From contig NZ_CP095412.1 of NCBI RefSeq assembly GCF_023016265.1, positions 1 to 64,000 on the forward strand: a stretch of DNA of 64,000 nt. The letters run 5' to 3'. Of the stretch, positions 57,074 through 64,000 are shown one piece after another; position 1 is the first letter of the stretch; each line of letters starts with the position of its first letter. Origin of the DNA: Blastococcus sp. PRF04-17. Lineage in GTDB: Bacteria; Actinomycetota; Actinomycetes; Mycobacteriales; Geodermatophilaceae. The notes beneath the pieces were generated by a model. That model made no database searches, had not been told where the DNA came from, and saw nothing but the letters and a program-made list of their open reading frames with translations. The position numbers were made by a program, and so were the translations under genes.

Positions 57074-60000
57074 ATGCAGCGACTCGACGGTCGGCTGGCG
57101 CTCAGCCCGACCGACCTGACGCATCACCAGGAGTGCCGGCACCTGACCCGGCTCGACCTCGGTGTGGCCGCGGGGGAGTGGTCGGCCCCGGACGCCGAGA
57201 CGTCGGAGGAGCTGCAGTTCGTCTTCGACCGCGGACTCGAGCACGAGAAGAAGTACCTGGCGACGCTCGCGGCCGAGGGCCGCTCGATCGTCGAGATCCC
57301 GGGCGGTTCCGGGGCAGATGGACGGCGTCGTGCGGAGGAGCAGACCGTCGAGGCGATGCGCCGCGGCGTCGACGTCGTCTACCAGGGGACGTTCTTCGAC
57401 GGCGCCTGGGGCGGTCAGGCCGACTTCCTGCTGAAGGTGCCCGGTCGATCCTCCTTCGGGGACTGGTCGTACGAGATCGCCGACACCAAACTGGCGCGAA
57501 AAGTGAAGGTCGCCGCGCTGCTGCAGATGGCGACCTACGCCGAGCGGCTCACCGAGCTGCAGGGCGTCGCGCCGGAGTTCGTCCACGTCGTCACCGGGGA
57601 CGGCGAGTCGCGGCCGTGGCGGCTGACCGACGTCGCCGCGTACGCCCGTCGCGCGCGGGCGCGGCTGGAGACGTTCGTGGCCGCCCCGCCGGCTACCGAG
57701 CCCTCGCCGATCGGGTACTGCGAGCAGTGCCGATGGGCCTCGCGGTGCAACACCGAGCTGCGGGACGCCGACGACCTCGGCCTGGTCGCGTTCATGCGCG
57801 GCGACCAGCGGGACGCGCTGCGGGCGGCCGGCATCCCGACCCTGCGCGCGCTGGCGGAGGCGTCGCCGGAGCAGCTGAAGGCGTCGGGCATCGGTGCGGA
57901 CGCGCGGGTCCGGCTGCAGCAGCAGGCGGCCGAGCAGCTGCGCGAGCGGACGACCGGTCAGCCGTCGCGGACGCTGCTCGATCCGGTCGCCGGACAGGGG
58001 CTGCTGCGGCTGCCGCCGCCGAGCGCCGGCGACCTCTACCTCGACTTCGAGGGCGACCCGTGGTTCGAGGACGGCGAGGGCATCGAGTACCTCGCCGGCC
58101 TGGGGGACCGGTCCGGCGCATTCACGCCGCTGTGGGCGCACGACCGGCCGCACGAGAAGCAGATGGTCGTCGAGCTGATCGACCGGCTGATGTCCGGGGC
58201 GGCCGCCGATCCGGGCATGCACGTCTACCACTACGCGCCGTACGAGGTGACCGCCCTCAAGAAGCTGACCGGCACGTACGGCGTGCGCGAGGCGGAGCTC
58301 GACCAGCTGCTGCGCGAGGAGCGGTTCGTCGACCTCTATCCCGTCGTCCGGCAGTCGATGCGGATCAGCAAGGAGTCGTACTCGATCAAGAAGGTCGAGG
58401 CGTTCTACGGCCGGTCGCACGAGGGCGCGGTCACCAGCGGACTCGGCAGCGTGCTGATCTACGAGCAGTGGCTCCTCGACCGCGACCAGCAGAAGCTCGA
58501 CGACATCGAGTCCTACAACAAGGACGACGTCGACTCGACCCGCGAGCTGCACGACTGGCTGGAGCAGCAGCGCGCCGAGCTCGAGGCGCTGCACGGCGAG
58601 CTCGCGCGGCCGACGCTCGCTGCGGCGAAGCCGGACGCGAAGCTGACCGACGCGCAGGCGGCGGAGCAGGATCTGACCGACCGGCTGCACGCGGCCGGGC
58701 ACCAGCTGCTCGGCGACCTCGTGGGCTGGTACCGGCGCGAGGACCGCCCGGTGTGGTGGGACGTCTACCGCCTGAAGGGCATGGACCGCGAAGCGCTGGT
58801 CGACGACGGGACCGCCCTGGGCGGGCTCTCCGAGCCGGTCGACCGCGGGCCCGAGAAGAGGAGCCGGCTGTTCGAGTACACGTTCCCTCCGCAGGAGACC
58901 AAGCTCCGAGCCGGCAGCGAGGTCCGCATCGCGGAGACCGCCGACACAGTCGGCACGATCCACGGGCTGGACGTCGAGGGCGGGCGGGTCGTCCTCAAGA
59001 CGACGAAGCCGGCGCCGCGGGTGCGCGGCCTCGGCCCCGGTGGGCCTCTGCAGACGACCGAGCAGCGGGCCGCTCTCCAGGCGACGGGCGAGGACGTGCT
59101 GGCCGGTCGGGACTGCCTCGGTCAGGCGCTGATCGAGCGTCGGGTTCCGGCGGGAACGCAGCTGCGGGAGGGCGAGTCGCCGACCCAGGCGATCGTGCGG
59201 CTCGGTCTGGCGCTCGACGGCGAGGTGCTGGCCATCCAGGGCCCGCCGGGGAGCGGCAAGACCACGGCCGCCGCGGAGATGATCCGGGCGCTGGTGGCGG
59301 CGGGGAAGAAGGTGGGCGTCACGGGCACCTCGCACGCCGTCATCGGGAACCTGCTGAAGGCGGTCGGGCTGCCGGCGATGCAGAAGTGCAAGGAGGAGGA
59401 GCACTGCGGCTCTGCCTTGGTGGCGTGGTCGGACAAGACGGCTGACGTGGCCGACAGCGTGGTGAGCGGCGCGGTGGACGTCGTCGGCGGCACCCCGTGG
59501 TTCTGGGCGCACCCGGACGCAGCCCAGACCGTTGACGTGCTGGTGGTGGACGAGGCGGGCCAGTTCTCGCTGGCAAACGCCGTGGCGGTGGCGCGGGGTG
59601 CGCGGTCGATGGTGTTGCTGGGGGACCCGCAGCAGCTGGCGCAGCCGAGCCAGGCGGTGCATCCGGGGGAGTCGGGACGGTCGGCGCTGGAGCACCTGCT
59701 GGACGGCCGCGCGACGATCCCGCCGGACCGCGGGGTGTTCCTCGACCGCTCGTACCGGATGCATCCGGACCTGACCGCGTTCGTGTCGGACCTGGCGTAC
59801 GAGGGCCGGCTCGAGGCGGCGCAGGGTCGTGAGCGGGTGGCGGTGCTGGGGGAGGGGCCGCTCTCGGGGAGCGGACTACGGGTGGTGCCGGTCGAGCACG
59901 CGATGACCGCCCGGGACAAGAGCCCACAGGAGGCCGAGGCCGTCGCGCGGCTGTGGCACTCGGTGCAGAACTCGACCTGGCGAAACCACCTCGATGAGCA

Positions 60001-60382
60001 GGCGGTGATCGGGCCGTCGGACGTGCTGGTGGTCGCGCCGTACAACGCGCAGGTTGCGCTGATCAAGGCGGCGCTGCCGGCCGGTGCTCGGGTCGGGACG
60101 GTGGACAAGTTCCAGGGCCAGGAGGCGCCGGTGGTCATCTACTCGATGACGAGCACGAGCGCCGACGACGCCCCGCGGGGCGTGTCGTTCCTGTACGACC
60201 TCAATCGGCTGAACGTGGCGGTGTCGCGGGCGCAGGCGCTGGCCGTCGTGGTGCTCAGCCCGTTGCTGCTCGATGCGCCGGTGCGGACGCCGGACCAGTT
60301 GCGTCGGGTGAACGCGCTGTGCCGGCTGGTCGAGTTGGCGACGGCCGTCGAACGGCTGCGGCCGCGTATGGGCCGAATCTAG
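57074..60382 (+). CDS. TM0106-type Cas4-like nuclease/RNase H/Upf1 helicase fusion
   Basis: A 1102-residue multidomain enzyme. The N-terminal RecB/Cas4-like nuclease has QADFLL near residue 116 and EIADTKLARK near 135. One Cys at residue 21 and three in YCEQCRWASRC near 216-225 fit a [4Fe-4S] nuclease. The middle has an RNase H-like exonuclease (YLDFEGDPW near 322). The C-terminal superfamily 1 helicase has GPPGSGKTTAA near 725, LVVDEAGQ near 822, GDPQQLAQPSQ, TVDKFQGQEAPVVIY and NVAVSRAQ. It probably processes DNA ends. Transcribed alone with a 277-base upstream gap in which I see no gene. Confidence 0.9.
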   Translation: MQRLDGRLALSPTDLTHHQECRHLTRLDLGVAAGEWSAPDAETSEELQFVFDRGLEHEKKYLATLAAEGRSIVEIPGGSGADGRRRAEEQTVEAMRRGVDVVYQGTFFDGAWGGQADFLLKVPGRSSFGDWSYEIADTKLARKVKVAALLQMATYAERLTELQGVAPEFVHVVTGDGESRPWRLTDVAAYARRARARLETFVAAPPATEPSPIGYCEQCRWASRCNTELRDADDLGLVAFMRGDQRDALRAAGIPTLRALAEASPEQLKASGIGADARVRLQQQAAEQLRERTTGQPSRTLLDPVAGQGLLRLPPPSAGDLYLDFEGDPWFEDGEGIEYLAGLGDRSGAFTPLWAHDRPHEKQMVVELIDRLMSGAAADPGMHVYHYAPYEVTALKKLTGTYGVREAELDQLLREERFVDLYPVVRQSMRISKESYSIKKVEAFYGRSHEGAVTSGLGSVLIYEQWLLDRDQQKLDDIESYNKDDVDSTRELHDWLEQQRAELEALHGELARPTLAAAKPDAKLTDAQAAEQDLTDRLHAAGHQLLGDLVGWYRREDRPVWWDVYRLKGMDREALVDDGTALGGLSEPVDRGPEKRSRLFEYTFPPQETKLRAGSEVRIAETADTVGTIHGLDVEGGRVVLKTTKPAPRVRGLGPGGPLQTTEQRAALQATGEDVLAGRDCLGQALIERRVPAGTQLREGESPTQAIVRLGLALDGEVLAIQGPPGSGKTTAAAEMIRALVAAGKKVGVTGTSHAVIGNLLKAVGLPAMQKCKEEEHCGSALVAWSDKTADVADSVVSGAVDVVGGTPWFWAHPDAAQTVDVLVVDEAGQFSLANAVAVARGARSMVLLGDPQQLAQPSQAVHPGESGRSALEHLLDGRATIPPDRGVFLDRSYRMHPDLTAFVSDLAYEGRLEAAQGRERVAVLGEGPLSGSGLRVVPVEHAMTARDKSPQEAEAVARLWHSVQNSTWRNHLDEQAVIGPSDVLVVAPYNAQVALIKAALPAGARVGTVDKFQGQEAPVVIYSMTSTSADDAPRGVSFLYDLNRLNVAVSRAQALAVVVLSPLLLDAPVRTPDQLRRVNALCRLVELATAVERLRPRMGRI

Positions 60383-60450
60383 GCGCATGGTTTGATGCGG
60401 GGCAAGCTTGGGCCGCCGCTGGGGATGGTCCGCTCGGCAGGAGGTGGCTC

Positions 60451-61197
60451 GTGGCCGGATCCGGTGAGGTACTGCTCGAGGTCGACGGCGGCGTCGCGAT
60501 CGTGACGCTCAACGCGCCCGACCGGCGCAACGCGCTGAACGCCCCGATGGCCGACGAGCTGATCGCGACGTTCGACGAGGTCGACGCCAAGCCGGAGATC
60601 GGCGCGCTGGTCATCCGTGCGGAAGGCAAGTCGTTCTGCGCAGGCGGCGACGTCGCGATGCTGACCGCGGCCGGCAAGGACCCCGCGGCGCCTGAGCACT
60701 ACGAGAGCATGGGGAAGGTCTACGACTCCTTCTACCGGCTCGGCCAGGTGCGGGTGCCGACGGTGGCGGCGGTGCGTGGCTCGGCGGTGGGTGCCGGCAT
60801 GAACATGCTGCTGGCGACGGACCTGCGGATTGTGGCCAAGGACGCCCGGTTGCTGTGCGGCTTCCTGAAGCGCGGGATGCACCCCGGTGGCGGGCACTTC
60901 GTCATCCTGTCGCGGCTGATCGGCCGCGAGGCCGCGGCGGCGATGGCGATCTTCGGCGAGGAGATCAACGGCGACAAGGCCGTCGAACTCGGGCTTGCTT
61001 GGCAGTCGGTCGACGACGCTGCGGTCGAGAGCCGGGCACTGGAACTGGCAGGACGAGTGGCCGCAGACCCGGAGCTGGCGCGCGTGACCGTCGGCAACTT
61101 CCGCAAGGAAGTTGTCAACGGCGCAGTCGGCTGGGACGTCGCCATGCAGTACGAGCGCCCGGCCCAGATGTGGTCCATGCGCCGCTCGGCTCAGTAG
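60451..61197 (+). CDS. Enoyl-CoA hydratase/isomerase-family protein
   Basis: Crotonase-fold protein of 248 residues. GTG 60451 is set by AGGAGG seven bases upstream. It has APDRRNALNAPMADEL, EGKSFCAGGDVAML (oxyanion-hole loop) near residue 66, and VRGSAVGAGMNMLLATDLRI with the second oxyanion segment. A glutamate pair typical of true hydratases is not clearly present (GFLKRGMHPGGGHFVILSRL in that place), so it may be an isomerase or another crotonase-type enzyme. It stands alone, 68 bases after the nuclease-helicase gene. Confidence 0.88.
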   Translation: MAGSGEVLLEVDGGVAIVTLNAPDRRNALNAPMADELIATFDEVDAKPEIGALVIRAEGKSFCAGGDVAMLTAAGKDPAAPEHYESMGKVYDSFYRLGQVRVPTVAAVRGSAVGAGMNMLLATDLRIVAKDARLLCGFLKRGMHPGGGHFVILSRLIGREAAAAMAIFGEEINGDKAVELGLAWQSVDDAAVESRALELAGRVAADPELARVTVGNFRKEVVNGAVGWDVAMQYERPAQMWSMRRSAQ

Positions 61198-61316
61198 CCG
61201 CGCAGCCACTCCGCAAGGGACCTTGGTTCGTTTGCACTTCAGCAGTCAAACGTCGCTGCCGATACAACATCGGCCGGAATTGACTGCCGGTGAGGCTGTA
61301 AACGACAGGAGACACC

Positions 61317-61380
61317 GTGGGCAAAGTTCGCGTAGAGCACGTGTCAACGGCCAAGCTGAGGTCCCCGCTCGTGGCCAGGT
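61317..61380 (+). pseudogene. Small cysteine-rich gene, 5' part, split by IS21
   Basis: GTG 61317 follows AGGAGA at good spacing and starts VGKVRVEH. After base 61341 the frame runs into the IS21 end and stops at 61380. Removing the element and one copy of the GCACG duplication joins it exactly in frame to the sequence from 63868. The uninterrupted gene reads GKVRVEHACRDCKKCTNSS and onward, with a C-x2-C-x2-C motif near the start. It was therefore a small cysteine-rich, possibly zinc-ribbon, protein before insertion. Family not recognised. Confidence 0.7.
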
Positions 61381-61398
61381 GAAAGTCCCCGCCCCTCG
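61342..61398. repeat. IS21 left end with two repeat units
   Basis: Begins TGTCAACGGCCAAGC and contains two copies of a GGCCA...GTCCCC unit followed by CCCTCG. It matches the inverted right end, whose units read TGGCCAGGTGAAGGTCCCC. These multiple units are the expected IstA binding sites. Confidence 0.85.
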
Positions 61399-61405
61399 CG
61401 GTTGA

Positions 61406-62185
61406 TCAGCGTGTGGTGGGGCGGTCACCTCCTCGGGTGCGGGCTTGGCGCATCCGGTAGGACTCGCCGTCGGTGGCGATGACGACGCTGTGGTGCAGCA
61501 ACCGGTCGAGCAGGCTGACGGCGGTGGTGTGCTCGGGCAGGAACCGGCCCCACTGGTCGAAGGCCCAGTGCGAGCCGATGCCCAGAGCGCGGCGTTCGTA
61601 GGCGGCGGCGACGAACCGGAACAGCAGCTGGGTGCCGGTGTCGTCCAGCGGCGCGAAGCCGACCTCGTCGACGATGATCAGGTCGTTGCGCAGCAGTGTG
61701 TCGATGACCCGGCCGACGCTGTTGTCGGCCAGGCCGCGGTAGAGGTTCTCGACCAGGTCGGCGGCGGTGAAGTAGCGGACTCGGTGCCCGGCGAGCACGG
61801 CGGCGTGGCTGAGGGCGAGCAGGGTGTGGCTCTTGCCGGTGCCGGCCGGGCCGACCAGGCAGAGGTTCTCCCGAGCGCGGATCCACTCCAGGCTGGTCAG
61901 GTAGGCCCAGGTCGGAGCGGGGATGCTGCTCGCGGTCAGGTCGAACTCCTCGATCGTCTTGAGCATCGGGAAGCCGGCGGCCTTCAGCCGCAGCCGGGTG
62001 TTGGAGGCGTCCCGGGCGCCGATCTCGGCCTCGACCAGGGCGCGAAGCAACTCTTCCGGTGCCCAGCGCTGGGTCTTGGCGGTGGTCAGCAGCTCGGGGG
62101 CAAGTGAGCGCATCGCGGCGAGCTTGAGCCGGCGCAGCCCGCCCTCCAGGTCGGCCGGCAGCGGCGCCGGTGCGGTGGCGGTCAT
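61406..62185 (-). CDS. istB: IS21 helper ATPase IstB
   Basis: AAA+ ATPase of 259 residues that assists the IstA transposase in target selection. Walker A is GPAGTGKSHTLLA near residue 113; DLIIVDEVGFAPLDD holds Walker B near 172, and the arginine-rich C-terminal (YRMRQARTRGG) is normal. Its ATG at 62185 overlaps the istA stop as ATGA, as is typical for IS21. Length and motifs are complete. Confidence 0.95.
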   Translation of the reverse strand: MTATAPAPLPADLEGGLRRLKLAAMRSLAPELLTTAKTQRWAPEELLRALVEAEIGARDASNTRLRLKAAGFPMLKTIEEFDLTASSIPAPTWAYLTSLEWIRARENLCLVGPAGTGKSHTLLALSHAAVLAGHRVRYFTAADLVENLYRGLADNSVGRVIDTLLRNDLIIVDEVGFAPLDDTGTQLLFRFVAAAYERRALGIGSHWAFDQWGRFLPEHTTAVSLLDRLLHHSVVIATDGESYRMRQARTRGGDRPTTR

Positions 62186-63696
62186 GCCCCCGCCCCGGTG
62201 GCCGCGGCCGAGCCGTCAGTGGAGTGGTCCCCGCCGCGCAGGCTGTCCAGGGAGTAGGCGGCCAGCGGCCGGGTGGCCGTGGCTGGCAGCGGGATGACCA
62301 GGGCTTCCCCGGCGGGGCGGACATCGGCGACTCCGGCGCCGGCGGCCAGGATCGAACGCACGTCGGCGGCGCGCCAGCGGCCGAAGGCGACCGCTCGACC
62401 GAGCGCGGCGGTCAGCGCCTCGCGGCCGTGGGAGGCCTCGAGGGCGGCCAGCTCGACCAGTTCGGGGCCGAGGCGGGTGTTGCCGGCCGCGGCGGCGCCG
62501 ACCAGCCACTGCTCGGCGACCGGGCCGAGGGCGCAGAACGCCTTCTCCGCCGCCGTCCTCGGGCGGGCCGCCCGCTGCGGTGCCCGGCGGGGGCCGCCGT
62601 AGTGCTCATCCAGCACGCTGGCCTCGCCCGGCGCGACGAGGGCGTGATCGGCGGCGACCTCACCGGTGCCCGGCACCACCACGGTGAGTCGGCCGTCGGC
62701 GGCCAGCAGTGCGACCTGGGTGCCGATCAGCGCGGTCGGCACCGAGTAGCGAGCCGAGGAGAACCGCACGCAGGACAGCTTGTCGACCTTGCGCAGCGTC
62801 GTGCGTCCGATGCTGGGCCGCAGCGAGGGCATCGCGCCCAGCAGTTCCCGTTCGGTCTCCAGCCGAGCCGCCGGGATCGCGGCGATCTCCGAGTGCACGA
62901 CGCCGTTGACCTCGTCGCACCAGGCGGCCGCCGCCGCGTTCGCCGCGGTCAGGTCGGCGAACGGGGCCTGCGGGATCATCAGGTCGGTCTTGGCGTAGCC
63001 GACCAGGTTCTCCACGATGCCCTTGCTGGCCGGATCGGCGGCCCGACAGAAGTCCGGACGGAACCGGTAGTGCGCGGCGAACCGCACGTAGTCCGGGGTC
63101 GGCACCACCACGTCGGCGACCACGCCGCCCTTCAGGCAGCCCATCCGGTCGGCCAGCACCACCTTCGGCACCCCGCCGAGGACCTCGAAGCACTCGGCTA
63201 GCAGCCCCAGGGTGGTCTCGGCGCGCTCGTCGGTGGCGAAGCGGACGAACCGAACCCGGGAGAACGCCAGCACCGCGCAGAACACGTGCAGCCCGCCGAG
63301 GGTGCCCCAGTCGATGGCCAGCACCTCACCCGGCGCCCACACCGCCGGCCGGCGGCTGCGGGCGTTGGCCTGCCGCCACGCCTTCTTCTCGGCCGCGATC
63401 AGCCGCCGGAAGTTGCGCGCCGACCCCTCATACCCGGCCGCCCGCGCCGTCGGCAGCAGCCGCTTGGCGCTGATCCGCCCGTGCGTCTTCTTGACCGTGC
63501 CGGCCACCAGATCGCGCACGACCTCATAGTTCGCCGGCCGCGGCGGCCGGACCGGGCGCTGCCCGCCGGCCTCGTGCCGTTCGATGATCCGCTTCACCGT
63601 CTTGTGGGTGGTGCCGCAGATCGCGGCCGCTCCCCGGTAGCTGCCCACCTCGCGGTAGGCGGTGATGACGTCCAACTCATCCCTCGCAGACTTCAA
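62182..63696 (-). CDS. istA: IS21 transposase IstA
   Basis: DDE transposase of 504 residues. The HTH region has AAAICGTTHKTVKRIIERHE near residue 25. The rve core has AIDWGTLGGLHVF (first Asp), VVLADRMGCLKGG (second Asp) and SKGIVENLVGYAKTD (Glu). The C-terminal beta-barrel has VRFSSARYSVPTALIG. The start is TTG 63696 behind GGGGAGC; no ATG or GTG is better placed. It ends by overlapping istB. Confidence 0.94.
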   Translation of the reverse strand: MKSARDELDVITAYREVGSYRGAAAICGTTHKTVKRIIERHEAGGQRPVRPPRPANYEVVRDLVAGTVKKTHGRISAKRLLPTARAAGYEGSARNFRRLIAAEKKAWRQANARSRRPAVWAPGEVLAIDWGTLGGLHVFCAVLAFSRVRFVRFATDERAETTLGLLAECFEVLGGVPKVVLADRMGCLKGGVVADVVVPTPDYVRFAAHYRFRPDFCRAADPASKGIVENLVGYAKTDLMIPQAPFADLTAANAAAAAWCDEVNGVVHSEIAAIPAARLETERELLGAMPSLRPSIGRTTLRKVDKLSCVRFSSARYSVPTALIGTQVALLAADGRLTVVVPGTGEVAADHALVAPGEASVLDEHYGGPRRAPQRAARPRTAAEKAFCALGPVAEQWLVGAAAAGNTRLGPELVELAALEASHGREALTAALGRAVAFGRWRAADVRSILAAGAGVADVRPAGEALVIPLPATATRPLAAYSLDSLRGGDHSTDGSAAATGAGA

Positions 63697-63781
63697 TGGA
63701 GCTCCCCTGGGCGGTGCGGTGACTGGCTAGACACCGCCACCGTCACCGCCCAGGGCCTCAGCTCACGATCGACACGACGAG

Positions 63782-63862
63782 CGAGGGACGGGGACCTTCA
63801 CCTGGCCATCAGCGGGGACTTCTCGATGGCCACCAGTGGGGACTTTGGCACGGCCACGGACA
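63782..63862. repeat. IS21 right end with three repeat units
   Basis: Reading inward from 63862: TGTCCGTGGCCGTGCC, then AAAGTCCCC, GAAGTCCCC and AAGGTCCCC units each preceded by TGGCCA-like bases. It mirrors the left end with one extra unit. The final inner part TGGCCAGGTGAAGGTCCCC is close to the left end's second unit. Confidence 0.85.
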
Positions 63863-64000
63863 GCACGCATGCCGAGATTGCAAGAAGTGCACGAACTCGA
63901 GCGTGGCCAACGTGGGTCGGAACACCGGACGGGCGTCGGCTGCCCTGATGACGATGGGCATGTCCGAAGTCGGCATGCGTGCCTTCGCCAAGAAGTGCCG
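63863..64000 (+). pseudogene. Small cysteine-rich gene, 3' part, cut by window edge
   Basis: Continuation of the gene begun at 61317. In frame it encodes HACRDCKKCTNSSVANV, then GRNTGRASAALMTMGMSEVG and RAFAKKC, and is still open at base 64000. C-x2-C-x2-C followed by a later Cys suggests a zinc-binding domain. The rest of the gene lies outside the window. Confidence 0.65.

Larger units (their letters stand above)
61342..63862 (-). mobile_element. IS21-family insertion sequence, intact, with 5-bp target duplication
   Basis: A 2521-bp element containing istA and istB with an ATGA overlap. Both ends begin TGTC-nnn-GGCC (inward) and contain repeated GTCCCC blocks. GCACG occurs immediately outside both ends, at 61337-61341 and 63863-63867, a target duplication of normal size for IS21. 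Both genes are open, so the element may be active, and its insertion looks recent. Confidence 0.93.

Noticed and set aside
55841-59764. Open frame of about 1300 codons on the minus strand opposite the nuclease-helicase gene
   Set aside because: It runs through the alpha/beta hydrolase region out of frame and has no recognisable domain; the plus-strand protein has complete helicase and nuclease motifs.

Overview
The window is very GC-rich, uses many GTG starts and ATGA/GTGA overlaps, and carries actinobacterial families: DUF222/13E12 HNH proteins, a TIGR03086 mycothiol-type protein, KorAB, DUF6318 and an IS21 pair. It fits a high-G+C actinobacterium, plausibly Geodermatophilaceae. That placement is inferred from gene content only.

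Bases 1-19001 are a CoA-dependent catabolic region. A tightly overlapping plus-strand chain encodes P450, acyl-CoA ligase, AtuA-like protein, DUF4387, LLM flavin oxidoreductase, SDR, KorA, KorB and a second SDR. It meets a convergent minus-strand set: FMN/FAD oxidoreductase, SDR and EthD. Divergent from that set runs etfB, etfA, thiolase and two acyl-CoA dehydrogenases. Together they look like oxidation of a branched or cyclic carboxylic acid (perhaps terpenoid or steroid-like) by activation, desaturation with ETF as electron acceptor, thiolysis, and a 2-oxoacid step that reduces ferredoxin. The substrate cannot be read from the sequence.

Bases 19011-39316 hold mixed genes: an AlkD-like DNA repair protein, a DUF4349 lipoprotein, an HNH/DUF222 protein, alanyl-tRNA editing hydrolase, a GDSL esterase, secreted and lipoprotein genes of unknown role, a glutathionyl-hydroquinone-reductase-like protein, two hemerythrins, an XRE-STAND-TPR protein and an Ltp-repeat membrane protein. 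Four paralogues of an internally duplicated ABM-type protein lie at about 21.6, 38.3, 39.3 and 43.1 kb.

Bases 40064-42426 form a minus-strand operon that is the best candidate for an unusual system: a phosphorothioate-DNA-dependent restriction endonuclease, a DNA-binding HTH protein and an AbiEii-like nucleotidyltransferase, lying between two directly oriented ABM paralogues. Further on are an AarF/ABC1 kinase, a PHB depolymerase, a SWIM-SNF2 helicase, a second DUF222 HNH gene, a MazEF-type toxin-antitoxin pair, a frameshifted IS110 element, a Cas4-like nuclease/RNase H/Upf1-helicase fusion and an enoyl-CoA hydratase. Last comes an IS21 element with a GCACG target duplication that splits a small cysteine-rich gene running off the right edge.

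At least nine otherwise normal genes carry frameshifts. Nearly all are repaired by adding one base, often in a G or C run. This points to residual indel errors in the assembly more than to genuine decay, so 'pseudogene' labels here mean broken in this sequence only.
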